This document shows positions 46,408 through 58,400 of a stretch of 64,000 nt of DNA, piece after piece (the stretch's first letter is position 1; each line of letters opens with the position of its first letter). Position numbers and translations under genes: made by a program. The notes beneath the pieces are model-generated. The model was not told where the DNA came from and ran no database searches. It was given only the letters and a program-made list of their open reading frames with translations. The DNA comes from Phytoseiulus persimilis (lineage: Eukaryota > Arthropoda > Arachnida > Mesostigmata > Phytoseiidae), in the NCBI GenBank assembly GCA_037576195.1, contig CM075102.1, positions 8,556,001 through 8,620,000 on the forward strand, in the 5' to 3' direction.

Positions 46408-49400
46408 CTGTGGAAACAAGGATGATTAGATGGTTCAACGACAGTCCGATTCCACGAGCTCACACGCGATGCCAAGAAGTCAAATGGGGAGCTCCGGCGA
46501 ATGGAGAATCGAGGAAACCAGCGCCCCCTCCAACTTAATCAAAAGGGACAGGAAGCAGAGCTCTCAAGCTTGTTGAACTTCCGCCCTGGCGCTCAGTTCT
46601 TGAACGAAAACGTGGTTACTAACCTTGTGAGAAGAATTCCTTGTAAATCAACTCGGCCACTTGCTTCGTCGCTCTCCAGTCCTTTGTTTGATCGGAAAGG
46701 TCGCAGGACGTTACGAGAAGACACATGAGGAGCGAGTGATGTTCAGGATCCTTCTTGTTGAACGACTTCACTATTCGGCCCAGGTCGGGCAGAATCTTGA
46801 AATGGTGACTCAAGTCCGTTGCAAGAATTATGTGACCCATGTTCTCGAGAATTTTCGAATACTGCTGGCACTCGAGGTTCTCAAAGATGTTGCATCCCTC
46901 GGTGTTGAGGATGGCCATGGCTTGGGCGATGTGATGTCTCTCCATGACAGAACCTTCCGATGAGTAGAGCGAGGCCAGTATGCTCTTCGAATTTACTTGG
47001 AAAGTGTTTGTTGTGCCCCTATGATCCAAGTCATGACACAGAGAGGCCACGAAAAGTGACAACGCCTCGTTGTCCCTGGAAGTCGGCAATGGACAGATTG
47101 TGAGCGAAATGAACGTGAGCTTCGAGTCGAGGAGAATCTTTGGTTTCGACTCTCCGTTTTTTTAGATCGAAGTTTGGAAATCCGCGCGAAAAGTCAATCA
47201 GCCTCACGAGATATTTCCTAGTTTGTATCATGGAAATACCGAGCTCCTCACTCTCCTCACTCGGGGATTCCGTCGCATTGCAAAAGAGTTGATTCGAATG
47301 AATTCGCAGAAATACTTACGTTAGGTAACCTTCCCGATCGAGGTGCAAATTCTTTATCAAGAGATAACTATAGTGCGCGACAGCGAATGCATGCGTCCAG
47401 TTGTGGTATGGCGGATCTCTGTAACCCTTTCGAACCATGAGAGTGAATCGAGCCAAGGTCGTTTTTGAAATCCGCCACCGATGAATGAATCCGAGATCTT
47501 CGAACATGGTAACCACAGCCTGTTGAGGAGAAATGCATCAGTTCAGAGCTCCAGCTCTCTGTGAGCGTCCGCCACCGCAAACGTGATGTGACGCCATAAG
47601 AACCGGTCTGAGCGAGCCGATGACATAAGACAGAAAACAAGATGTTGGCATGTTTGCGAAGATTATTCAGGTTGGAGGAATGATGAGTGGGCGTTGCTTA
47701 CCAGTGGCGTATCCCTGTCGGGTATGCTGCGAGGGACGCCGTGGAAAGTCTCAAACGACGGATGGAAACGCTCATGAGGTTTTGGGACGAGATCATTGCC
47801 GATTAGGGTCACTAGTTGATGTACCTCTTCATCGGGCACCAGAATGTGATACATCATAAGCTCGTTCGACAGCCGCGATCGATGCTGGGCATCGCGCACC
47901 TGAGGGCGGAGAATACCGAGGTTAGAAGGGAGGATATCAGAAATGCTCCAAAAATAGAACTGTCGTTTGACGCAATGGATGGAGGAATCCTCTTTCTCTA
48001 AAAAGAGGAGGAGTTCACTGCCAACTCTGGCCGAGTTCTCTCATCCCCGCTTCTTCTGTTGGAAACGAAGGTTTGGACCTGCTTCCAAGAAATCCCCACT
48101 CTTGGAGGCTGCATGTGCGCGGCACGAGAAAGCGTCACCTTTGACCGCATCAAGTATGATAGCATGTGCACGGTCCAGAACCCCGAGTCTGAGGAACCCT
48201 CGTGCAACGAGTCAGCTAGATCAACCGATGAATGCATTGTGATGCCCCTGGGGGAGAGTTTCTACTATGGTAGACGAGAATTCAGTGACAATCAGCTCGA
48301 TTCTGGGAAAGGGAAGCACCGCAAGTGCCGAGCATTGGCATCCTAACACAGAGGAAAAAGTTCTCCACAGTAGGGCGGCAAACTTCACCCGACGACCGAG
48401 TGAAATCCTGTCTGACTCCCGAATTCTCGATATCGCTTCGAAAAGAGGACTTCTGCTCCTCTGAGTTGGAGGGCGCACGAAGCTTGCTGCATGTTCCAGC
48501 GGAAAGTACTCCCAGAAACCCTGAAGCCCCTCCGAGTGAATCACCAGACTGGCAAGTTAACCACATGCTCAGAAGTCTCTCAGGTCTCGCGGAGCGTCAG
48601 CACAGGACTGAAAAGATCCCGAGCAACAGTCCCATATGGGAGGAACTTGTTCGTGACGGTACAGAATGGAGCAGACCACCCCGTGGGCTCGGGCCGCTGT
48701 CCAGCTGCGCAGAAACGTTGACCCGAGCGTTCTAAGGGAGGACCTATTGAAGTGTAGATGAGCTCGCCCAGTCAGCTGCCAGCCATTCGTTTGCCGGCGG
48801 GCTTTGTTTATTCGGAACGCGAACATTCGCATTCGAACCAGAGTCGGAGGTGAATGCTCCCAGCGGTTAGGCCCAACCGGGAGCCCCTCACGAGGTCCTC
48901 CCGCGCCGCTCGTACCAGCTTGTTCATGCCAGAACAGTTCGTAGTGCACGGAATCGCGAACGCAGTTCGGATTGCTTCCGATCCCAGCGGGAGACACCGG
49001 CGCCACGAAACCATTCCTCCGCACGAAGCAATCTGCTGGAGGCGGCGCACTAACATCACTCAGGCTTGACTGGGAATATACGACGCGAAACTCACCTTCT
49101 TCCACATGAGTGAATGCATGATGGAGATCCCGCAGTAGATTGAGAAAGCTTTAGCCATTTCCTCGTCGAAGAACGAAAAGCATTTCCCATTCACCTGCAA
49201 AAGACAACTGCAGTGTAAGAACGAATTCAGGGTCACAGGAAGTGACGGACTGCAAAGCGGAGCGAGTAGGGCGCAAGTTGGCAAGTCGAGCTCTTTCCCC
49301 CGAAGACAAACAATGAAGCTATGCGCTGAAGTGTCTGGAGGCTTCCGGAAGATTTTCCCCGCGCGAAAGCGTGATGAAATTCCGGCTCGGCCGCGCGCTG

Positions 49401-51145
49401 TTCGTTGCAGGAACAACCCCTCACATTAAAAATTGCGGCTCAAATTGAGCTTTCAAGGCCTCTGCGGTTGGTGGGGAGCGTTGTCTCCCGAGTCGCGCGT
49501 CTCTCTTTTCGATTGTTCTCCTCCCTGAACTTCTGCAGACGATTCCAGGCTACATGAAACGAGCGGTCGCCATCTGTCCCAGCGACGCGAACGGACGATC
49601 GTCACGAAAGGGGAACAGTCACCGGGCGTTCCGTGCACGACGCGCTGAGAAGCGCTTCTTGACATGAACGAATCGGGAAACGAGGGAGAGGAGGATGACG
49701 CCGTGGAGAAAACGATTCTGAATGGAGCGTCCGCGTACGCCGATTCATCGCAGCTCGGCGTGGTGGTGGCGAACGCCACATCGGCGGCTGTGGGTGTGAC
49801 TGACAGACGAATGAATGAACGAACGATCGATCGATCAGACGGACACATGGAAATCGAGCAATTACGAAAGCCCAGTATCGCCCTTCAAGCTTCTACGAGC
49901 GGCGAGTACGGACTCGATGTGAGTCCTCTTTCTAGACGACTGATTTGTTCAGAACTGTACCCTGACATCCGTTTCATTCATTCGTGCGACGACCCCTTCC
50001 CACGCACGGTGCCATGGCTGTGGTTTGAGGCCTAACGAGGGATGAGATTTCTCCATCGGAAGCCCTTTCCCGTGGACGAGGACCGCCGCAGCAATCATCT
50101 GTCTGCTGGAGCAGCAGAAGTCTCCCGGAAACGCGTGCTGAGGCACCGGCGAACGCAGATTGTTGCCGTCCGAGTTTTCGTGAGTCGTCGCACCTCCCAC
50201 ACATCCCTCCAACTCGTGAGGGAAAAGCTGAATCATGACATCGAGGATAACCGACTTCGGAATCCGAAATCTCGAAGCGGAACGATGTTGACAGCTCGGC
50301 GACATCGGTCAGCCCATCAAGAACTTCAGACGGATCTGAACAGTCGCGGGCGTGTTTATATCGTGACTTGGTCGATCCGCTATCGATGATCGCAGAAACC
50401 TCCGGATGAGCCTGACATGAGAAATTTGCTTGTTCATGCTGCTAGCGAGAGACTGTGACTCTTACCTTGTTACACAATTCAGCTACTCCAATAACTTCCT
50501 GGTCGTCTTTGATGGGGAAGCATAAAATATTTCTAGTTTTGAATCCCGTGACCTCATCCATTCCCCGGTAGAACAGCGGATGGTTGTACGCGTCCCTTAT
50601 GTTGAGGACTTCGCCGGTTGTGGCCACACGGCCCGCTATCCCTGAAAACGTAAAGTTCTCTCAACTATTCATCCCTTTTCCAGGAGCTGATCGCAGCTGA
50701 CATATGACTGTCGGCCCAGCCGCCCGCTCATTTACGGAACGGCTCCAATACAGGAAACTGTTCCCGGTTTCACGTTCCTCAAAATCCCTCCGTTCGGTAA
50801 GTACCATCATATCCCAACATGACCACCGACGGTGTTGTATCTTGGGGCCGGGGACCTTTTTCGTCACCTCCGGTTGAATCAGCCTAACCAGGAGTGACAA
50901 AAGTCGACAGCTTTGCGATCAACGTCGTAAACACTCGTCCCGGTGGATCCAAATCGGCTTACCTTGATTCGCAGGAATCCGAACCTCGGTGCATGTTTCC
51001 TGGCCGTCTTCGGCAAGGTCGCCATCAAACACTTTGGCCACTAATTCCTTCTGTTCTTTGTCGAGCAGGAACAGCGAACATCTTTCAGCCCTAGTCAGAT
51101 CCCGCGCGTCGGTCATGATCTCGCGGAGCAGCAAGGTGACGTCAT
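46088..51145 (-). CDS. PDE2A-like: PDE2-type cGMP-stimulated cyclic nucleotide phosphodiesterase, 3' part of gene (7 exons)
   Basis: The product would hydrolyse cAMP and cGMP to 5'-nucleotides, with hydrolysis stimulated by cGMP binding to GAF-B. Seven minus-strand exons join in order 51145-50963, 50641-50466, 49194-49096, 47899-47702, 47519-47320, 47075-46624 and 46407-46088. All junctions are GT-AG and phases agree throughout (1,1,0,0,0,2,1 at the exon starts), giving about 542 codons ending in TGA. Visible landmarks are GAF-B with a complete NKxnFx3DE motif, the linker NELMMYH, and the class I catalytic signatures [23 protein letters not shown] and CDLSDQT. The purine-selecting glutamine lies in the context ELQIQF. 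The PDE2 assignment, rather than PDE5/6/10/11, rests on near-continuous family similarity such as [11 protein letters not shown] and [19 protein letters not shown]. The start codon and GAF-A lie upstream and were not found. Introns are 182-1271 bp. Confidence 0.93.
46624..47075 (-). CDS. PDE2A-like: PDE2 exon, core of catalytic domain
   Basis: This is the largest exon (452 bp), from a GACTTCCAG acceptor to a CAAG|GTTAGT donor. It encodes CHDLDHRG (metal ligands), [57 protein letters not shown] and [12 protein letters not shown]. All metal-coordinating residues expected for the family are present: the H of HAF, then HD in CHDLDHRG, and the late D in CDLSDQ. The reading frame is unbroken, in contrast to the copy at 34,410-34,745. 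Confidence 0.94.
47320..47519 (-). CDS. PDE2A-like: PDE2 exon, start of catalytic domain
   Basis: The exon runs from a CCTCAACAG acceptor (phase 0) to an AAC|GTAAGT donor (phase 2). It encodes [40 protein letters not shown] and [19 protein letters not shown]. The YHNWTHAF block carries the proton-donor histidine of the class I phosphodiesterase active site and begins the metal-binding signature. A damaged copy of this exon lies at 34,819-34,997. Confidence 0.93.
47702..47899 (-). CDS. PDE2A-like: PDE2 exon, GAF-B to catalytic-domain linker
   Basis: Sixty-six codons in phase 0 at both ends, between a CGCCCTCAG acceptor and a CTG|GTAAGC donor. It encodes [18 protein letters not shown], then a less conserved stretch through [13 protein letters not shown], then [21 protein letters not shown]. 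The linker helix NELMMYH is typical of PDE2. The segmental duplication that made block A ends inside this exon, near base 47,810: the downstream part has a counterpart at 35,162-35,270 and the upstream part does not. Confidence 0.92.
49096..49194 (-). CDS. PDE2A-like: PDE2 exon, GAF-B end and NKxnFx3DE motif
   Basis: This 33-codon exon lies between a TTTTGCAG acceptor and an AAG|GTGAGT donor, both in phase 0. It reads [17 protein letters not shown] and then [16 protein letters not shown]. Joined to the upstream NK it makes NKx5Fx3DE, intact, which suggests that allosteric cGMP binding is retained. It lies alone between introns of 1271 bp and 1196 bp, the two longest seen in this gene. Confidence 0.92.
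50466..50641 (-). CDS. PDE2A-like: PDE2 exon, second half of GAF-B
   Basis: The exon encodes [33 protein letters not shown] and [21 protein letters not shown]. The acceptor is TTTTCAG and the first two bases complete the glycine begun in the previous exon. The donor is AAG|GTAAGA. It supplies the central sheet of the cGMP-binding pocket and the first two residues (NK) of the NKxnFx3DE motif, which is completed by the next exon. Confidence 0.93.
50963..51145 (-). CDS. PDE2A-like: PDE2 exon, first half of GAF-B
   Basis: This exon encodes the start of GAF-B ([17 protein letters not shown]..., [31 protein letters not shown]). It begins after a TTGATTGCAG acceptor with two bases that complete a codon started in a missing upstream exon. 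It ends with one base before a GTAAGC donor at 50962-50957. Sixty full codons are open. In the family this stretch follows directly on the GAF-A to GAF-B connecting helix, so at least one further exon must lie above 51,145. I could not see one ending in the required phase. Confidence 0.92.
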
Positions 51146-54100
51146 CTGCAATCAACAAAACTCAACTTGAGTCCGCAACTTCTGCCTCGTCGGTTTGCGT
51201 CTCATGAACGTTGTGTTACCGAGGCCACCGCTCGTCCGTTGTGCGCCCTCAACTGGCGGAGGAATATGGAACGAAGTGTCTGCACGTGTTCGAGCTACGT
51301 GGCCTTGCAGGCTCTTTGGCGATGTTTACGGGCGCCGGCGAGTCAGTCGTTCGACCGGTAAGCTAGCCAGTAAGTCAGACACACTGTAATTTGTCTTCGT
51401 TGTCGAGTGTCACCCGTTCGTTGAGGTAACACTGCGTAGCGCACGGTGAGCCTGGAGTAGGCCATAAACAGCCTCTGCCCTGCATGCCTTCCCCCGAGTT
51501 GATGTACCTATTGGCCGAAAAACGAGCTTTGTCCGTCTAGCGACGCTTAACTTGATTGCTTCCAAAGAAGTGTTTCTGTCATATGTATAAGCATCGTAGC
51601 TCGCCCCACACGGCCAGAATTGAGTGAAACAAGCCCTCGCGCTCTATTCCTTGTTGACATCGAGTCAATGTTGAAAAGTCGCGACGATGACGAGAGAGGT
51701 CTATCTGATCTCTTTCGTCTCGGATTCCCCTCCGAGTCTTGGCTCGAGTGCCAGCGAGAACTATTGAGGTCCAGCAATAGGAGCGAGCGGAGCTGTCGGA
51801 GTATTGAAAAGCCAGACACCTCAAGACGGCAGCGGAACTCGAGAGGCTCGCTGGAAGAAGGACCGAATGGCTGGATGGATCGGCAAGAAGGTAGTCTGCT
51901 GTGTGTTCAGCCGGAAATGATGTCGTGCACACAAACTGCAGGAGAAAGGTCGAACTGACACAATACCCGAGGTCGGATAGGGATAACGCGACCGAAGGTG
52001 GCTCCGCGATCAATAACAGCAATCCGAGGGACAACAACAGGATAAAAGTGAAGAACATCTCACACGAGACTCTAAAAAGGCTGTGCGCCGCATTATTAGG
52101 ACCCTCATGATCAGGACCTCTCCCAGGCGACACTGGATTGCTCTCAGGCGGACCCGGTTCAGCGTTCACAAGCCTTCCAGTATGTGTTCCGACCTACATA
52201 GATTTCTCAGATGCTCACGACTTTCTTTGATCCTGCATCGTTCGGTCAGCCGACGTTTGAGCTGCCGGAGTGAGAGATAAGGCCAAGGAGAGAGAACGAG
52301 TTCTCATGCTTCCAGAAACCTCCGCAGGGGAGGATCTGAAAACATGAGATCTTGCTTCGTCAAGATCAATGAGATCCAACCCGGGCCCTCAACAGAACAA
52401 GAGGAGGACAAGCTCAGCGGAAGCAGCGCCTGGAGATTTGTCTCTGCGCGGTGTTGGTGTGTGTGAGCGCTCTCTCCAACAAGCCGCTCATAGCAGTTTC
52501 AGGAGACAAGCATCCCAACGTGTCCGGGATTCCGTTGACGATGATGGATCAGATCTCTCTGGCGTCCTCGGCATCTCCCTCTTGTTGGACGGTGCTTCGT
52601 CGGACGAAGAGTCCGACGATCACAAAACCCGCGAATAGTCGTAACAGCAGTGGGAGATCGTCAACCGTAAAAAAACGTGACTAATTATCATAGTCACCGT
52701 CAGTGCACTCATCAATATTAGAACGGGTCCAGTAACTAGCTGTGAGTGACTCATTCGGCCAGTTATGACCGTTCGCTTGCCCGAACGAGTGTCCGACGAA
52801 CAGACCGACGATCGTCGGTGTAGTTCGAATGCGATTGTTCGCGACGTCTTTATTATCAGAATTACCCTAACTCGCCGATAGATTATCGCGAGAGTTGTTG
52901 CAAGCGGTTGCGTTTCAAAAGGTTCTCTTCCTACTCCGGACCGTCCGCATCGCCATTCGCTGCCACAACGAAGAAGCGAGCGAAAGGGCGTCAACAGAGG
53001 TGATCGACTTTGAAGCACTCGAGGCGTGTCTGCTCAACGGAGTGGAACGTTGCGGGGCAATAGGGAACGCAGAGAATCTCCTGGAGCCACAGCCTTCCCT
53101 TTTGAGCTCGTAGTCCGGCTCGCCGTCGCCATCGACCGGGAAGACCGCACGGTGACGTCGGCTAACCTTGGGAAACTCCTCGTGGACTCTGGATGATTTT
53201 GTGACGACGGCCGTGACCGTTTGAGCGGAAGACTCCGTCGTCACCTCATAGGAGCTGAAAGCTTCTCGGGGATGATAGTGACGGATGTCGATAGGCCGCT
53301 GATGATTGGCTTCTAACGGAGACCTTCGAAGACATCGAGATCAACAGAATCATCAACCCTTGACCCTATCTGGATATGAACGTCATCGTTGTCGCGACAA
53401 TCATCGCTATCGTTTCGGAGCTTCAAACAAGAAGAGAGCGCGCACTTCCTCATCCTCGAGGAGCTCCTGTTAAAGATACCAGCAGGCTCCTGGAAGTTCA
53501 ACGAAACGTCTCTGGCCCTCCAGAATCTGACGGAGATCGTCGCGGAGAACTCATTCAGGAGATTTCAGAAATCACTGGTGTTGCAAAGTGCGCGATTTTC
53601 CAATCGATGCGACGGCGATCCAAAGGTTCTTCTTGAAGATTCTCCCCAGCGGCGATACCCGAGTCCGTGAACGGGACCAACTGCTAACTACTGAACGAAG
53701 GAAACGATCGCGTTCGCCACAATCTCATTCTCAAGAGAGCGAGGAAGAGAAGCAGGCTGCGAATCTGATGGCGGTCATCTTCTCTCGAGTCCCAGCAAGA
53801 CGGAATATCTATGGGGTCGGCTCGCGGTAAATCAGATGGAAACGAAGGACGTGAACATGAGAGAGTTGGAACTATCTTTAGCGCCCGAGTCTCGAGATTA
53901 TAGGTCGAGCAAGCATGTTGACGATTACGATGAAGTTATTCGAAGTAACATCGTACGAGATTACACAACTCGTCGCAAGGACCAACGAAACCCGTACATA
54001 GGTGTCACACCCGTTGCACACAGCGTACAACGCAGAACAAGTTGTGAATTGAGCTGCTGCTTCTATGGTCATCACTCCGAGGAACAGGATCAAATCGAGC

Positions 54101-55455
54101 GGGACGGAGTAACGAAGGCGGGCGGTTTGGAATTCAGGTTGACGTCAACGCCGAGGAAGGAACAGAATGTGTCAACACAACACAGGACTCTGATCGAGAC
54201 TATTGTTGACTCGGAGCTGAATCGCACCGAGCAGTCTGCTGATATCCCACCGCGATTCGCCGTATTTCATAGCTAATGTGGCCTGGCTGGCCAGGCCTTC
54301 ATGTGCTGGACAACGGCTGCAAGCGAAGCAGAGCATCTCGACTGAGAGATAGACGTTTCAACAGAGCTGCGTTCCTCTGCGAACGAACGAACTAATCTTG
54401 GCCGCCCCAGGGAATGGAGCACATTCACTTAATGGCTAACCTCCAGCATCTCACGGTCATAAAATGAGGAATAAGACACGAGAAGCCTCGCAGCGGAAGA
54501 TATACCCACGTAGACCTGCAAGATGTAATCGTCCCAGAAGCGTATGAGGAGAAATAATCACTCTCAGCTCTCCGCTTCTGAGAAATCAAGGGACCCGCGG
54601 CATGACACCGCGTCTCCTCCGAGGCATACCTTGAAAGAAACTTGCGTTGACATGCGCAGGGCTCGTTCGGCCTCGGCAGAGAAACACGTGTGCCTCACAC
54701 GTATGAAGTCAAGGTTAAACAAAAGGGATCCCAGACACAACTGGCCCACAGCTCAGGTCGCCACGCTACAGGGGGTTTGGGTAGGAGCCCGGGGAGCACT
54801 CACTTGTCACTCGGAGTTTTCGAAGCTGAGATCTCAGTGGAGCCAACGGAAACTGTCTCCGTAAATCTGGCGAAGCGCAGCTCTCACACTTTCTTGGAGG
54901 CTCCCGACAAAGATTCCGCGGAACAGCAGCTGCTTTCGTCGCAGTAACTGTCGCCTGGGAGTCTTTCTTCACGGGAATATACGACGTTCGTCGTTGCAGC
55001 GTACACGACATGGCGGCAACGAAACAATGCTGCTTTGTATGAGAACTCCGCTCCGGCACAAAGAGGCACTGGTGGATAACAGCCGCTTCAGTCCGTGGAC
55101 AGCTCACAAGTCTTCACTGGAAGTTCGGCAGCGGCGGTTCCGATTCAAAATCGGACATCCAGCTTCACTTTACCACAAGACACACGCCGTACCGCTTGAC
55201 CGTCGTTTTGACTGTTCGGTCTAGCGCCCGGCCATTCGGATGGCTTTCGGCGAATGGACGAGCAGGAGAGTGACACGAAAAGAAACTGACACCGAACAGC
55301 GGCACAACTCAGTATGTGAGTGCATGCGCTTGTATCGTGACAAGTTTGGATGTGTGTGTGACTGTGACTGAGTGTCTATGGTGGAAACGGCGCTCGTGGT
55401 CGGCCAGAAGCTGAGGAGAGGAGGTTTTGTTGGTGGCAAGGAGCAACACCATCAT

Positions 55456-55474
55456 CGCCGCCGCCGCCGCCGCA
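55456..55474 (+). repeat. (CCG)n trinucleotide microsatellite
   Basis: About six CCG units, in a stretch that is also rich in GTGTGTG-type simple sequence (55,315-55,375 and 55,508-55,530). Confidence 0.7.
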
Positions 55475-58400
55475 GTAATCGACAGCATGGGCCAAGCGGC
55501 TTTAATCGTGTGTCTGTGTGACTGCGACAGGCCTAGCACATTCATTTGAGGGGGAACCATGAATTTCTGTCACTCGTCGACGACACTGATCCCGACAGTC
55601 ATGAGCAAAGCCCGAAAAAATGAGCTTGAAAGCGTGCATAGGAAGGGACCAAAACTAGCACGAAGTCATGCCATCCATGGCAAATGTACGATATTGTTCG
55701 GATTGAGGGATGGTGATGAATGGATTCCCCGCGTAGCTTTGCGCACATACTGCACATGCAAAGGCGTTCTTATTGAGGAACGCGCACAACCCAACATCCT
55801 CGGATCGACCGAACCTCTTCGTGTCCGTAACACTTGATTCGATCGATGTCCGGGCTGAACCCTTGAGGAGACAGCGTTTCCAGATAGACGACAAAATCCG
55901 CCAATTTCAGAATGCACTGAGACTCCCCCACCCCCTTCGACTCGATGCATCCGAATGGCTCGAGTGAGGATTCAAATCTCGAGGACCGTCTCACTCATGT
56001 GCTCAAACTGATCTTCAGTTAGGGGTCGGCGTTTCTCGAAATATGAATGACAATCATATGACGCAGGAGTCAGTCGATGACTCCGCACCCGAGGCCTCGT
56101 CCATGGCGATTTTTCACGGACAGTCCGCCGGGATCGACCGGTCACGAGTTTCAATGTCACACGTCACTTCTGACCGATCAAGCTCCGACGTCGCGACTAG
56201 AATAACGTTTTCGGACGCGCGAAACTCTAGAACCTGTTTGGGTTCGCGATCATGCCGGCGGCAATTGAAATCCGTCTCTGACGATGACAGCCATGATTAT
56301 CCGTAAGTGCTCCCATCCACGTCAACCACTATGGTTCTTCATTTCTCGGGTTCCTGCGTACGTGGTGAGTTTTCCGGAGAATAAGTGAATGAGCGGCTGA
56401 ACGAGAGAAATCCGTGGATTCGTTCGACGCGGGCTGGCGACGCAAAGTCGGACGCCTGTCTGTCTTTTCGTCGGTCGGAGAGTCCGGCTGAACGAATGAC
56501 CGTTTGACGGCAGACGACACCGGACTGGCCAGAAACTCAACCGAAGCAGGTCGATGCTTCAACATGGGAAACAACAACTGAGCAACAGGGCGGTCGCACC
56601 AGGAGTTGCTCCGCGCAGCCGGGGGGCCGATCCCTCGGAAGCGGTTGGTTTGCTGAAATGGTAGCTCCTTGCAGCATTTACCACGCATTCGTTCCCGAAT
56701 CTGGGGAAACATCCTCATTTTGGCTGGACGCGGATGTTCATGATTGACGTGTTGCTGTTACAATTATACGACGCACTCAATTGATCCGTGGTAATTGGAA
56801 TGTGGAGGAACAGAACCAATGGGGCAGAAGGGCCAGCTCACAGAATCCGATCCCGCTCTGGAGGAGCGCTCGGATAATCCCGCTCGTCGAGATTGGCGAG
56901 ATGGGCTGCCAATCTAGACTCCGTTAAGGGAGATGCGCCTCAAAATATTATCATCGCAGTGCTGTCTCAAGTTTCTCCCTCGTCAGTCATTGTCCCCTTG
57001 GGAGAAACATGTGGTACCGCGGTGATGATAGGCCAAGAGAGTTCCCGCCCCGCTCCTCCCACATTGTTGAGTAGCGTTGTTGCTTATCGTGTTGATGTTG
57101 ATCTTTATCCCAACCGTCACAGTGAACACACGGGTCGACGAGGAACACATGTGTCTCACGGCGCGCAACGTAAAAAGACTGAGCGAACGGCTCATTTGCT
57201 GAAGGGCCTTGTAGGAGATGGACGGACAAACCATCCGCGGCATCGATCAGTGTCGAGATAGATGCTCTCGCTTGAAAGTCTGCGCTGGAAGGGGAACCCA
57301 TCGGATGAGTCCGTCCGGGACGCTTTGCTTTCTGGATTAGAGACGAAGCTTGCCAACATGGGAGCGGCCATAGGATGGAATTTTCTCCGGGTTTTGCGTC
57401 GACCATAGAGAGCTCGAAGAAATGTTCAAGATCGGGGAAATATTCAGACAATGACAAAGTCAGGCAACCCCAGGACGCGTCGCGTCAAAAATTTCGACGT
57501 CGATCAAAGCCTAGGCTCGTGAAGAGCAACAAAGTTTGACGGAACTCGGCCTGAGAACTTGGCCTCGAAGAAGAACGTGAGAGAGCTGCAATCATTCATT
57601 GGAAATGGGCCGAGTGAGCTGAGCCCCAGCTGGCACCAGACGCGAAAACGCCGCAAGTTGAGCGTCGATGCGATAAGCTCGTTGCCGAGATGCAGGGAGA
57701 AAATCGTGTTTGTCAATTGTTCAACGGATGCCGCAGGAGGTGCGAATGAGCGGCCCCTCGGCCGTGTCAAGACAATGGAGCCGTGAGAGACGTAGGTAAA
57801 GCCCTGAAGAGATCGCGCGTCACATCAAGCATGAGCCTTGGCGCACGAATCAAACTTGCCACGCTGAAACAAGTATCTTGCCGCTGGATCGCTGCAGTTA
57901 GAGTGCACTCTCCGTGAATGCCAGGTCTAGGCAGCCAAAAGTGCTCCGAAGACCTTCCGCATCAAATAATCTCGATAGGTCTCGCTCGATCTGCTCATTG
58001 AACTATCGATTCAAAATGTGCTTGTAACGCTGATTGAACATCCTGTGCGGGGTCAATTGATGGAACTCTCCGAAGGGATTCGGAGTTTCGTGACCGATCG
58101 CCCCCGACCATCGAGTTATTTTAGCATCCGCGCGGTGCTGCGGCGCAACTTCGCTATGCCGCTGCGAACGTTCTGGTCAGATTGGAATGGCTCGCACGCT
58201 GTGGGGGAGTTTGAGCGCTTTCCTGGAGAGCCGCTGGCGCCTGGTATCTGAGGGGCCTTTCGAGAAAATATGTGAGGCGGGGCGCGAACTATCGACGCGC
58301 GGCCGGCAGAGACAAACTAAGTTGGCTGATTTGTCGGTCGGTAGCTCGCTCGCCAGGTTGGTCAGCCGGATATAATGAGAGCTTGAATGCGTAGTAATTG

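Larger units (their letters stand above)
37790..47810. repeat. Segmental duplication, block B (contains functional PDE2 3' end)
   Basis: Same orientation as block A, so the two are tandem. Block B contains PDE2 from inside exon 4 to the stop codon plus about 8.3 kb beyond the gene's 3' end. It is contiguous with the rest of the gene at 47,810 and is therefore the parental location. Private to B are the Foldback-like element at 39,227-40,217 and the 43.3 kb tRNA-like/minisatellite patch. Confidence 0.9.

Noticed and set aside
49664..50035. Plus-strand 123-codon frame inside a PDE2 intron ([19 protein letters not shown]...)
   Set aside because: It looks protein-like, but the minus strand is also open over the same span, there is no splice evidence and no family match. 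A nested gene or alternative exon is possible but unsupported.
51579..52169. 196-codon minus-strand frame above the first recognised PDE2 exon, tested as GAF-A
   Set aside because: Its sequence has a hydrophobic run and many serines but no GAF motif and does not end in the phase the next exon needs.
52915..53260. Minus-strand frame with a possible exon (YEVTTESSAQTVTAVVTKSS)
   Set aside because: The donor-like AAG|GTTAGC is in the middle of a longer open frame and no acceptor or homologue was recognised.
53836..54276. 146-codon plus-strand frame beginning with ATG
   Set aside because: Composition dominated by R, S, D, E and T, as expected from TCGA-rich DNA; no domain and no neighbouring exon.
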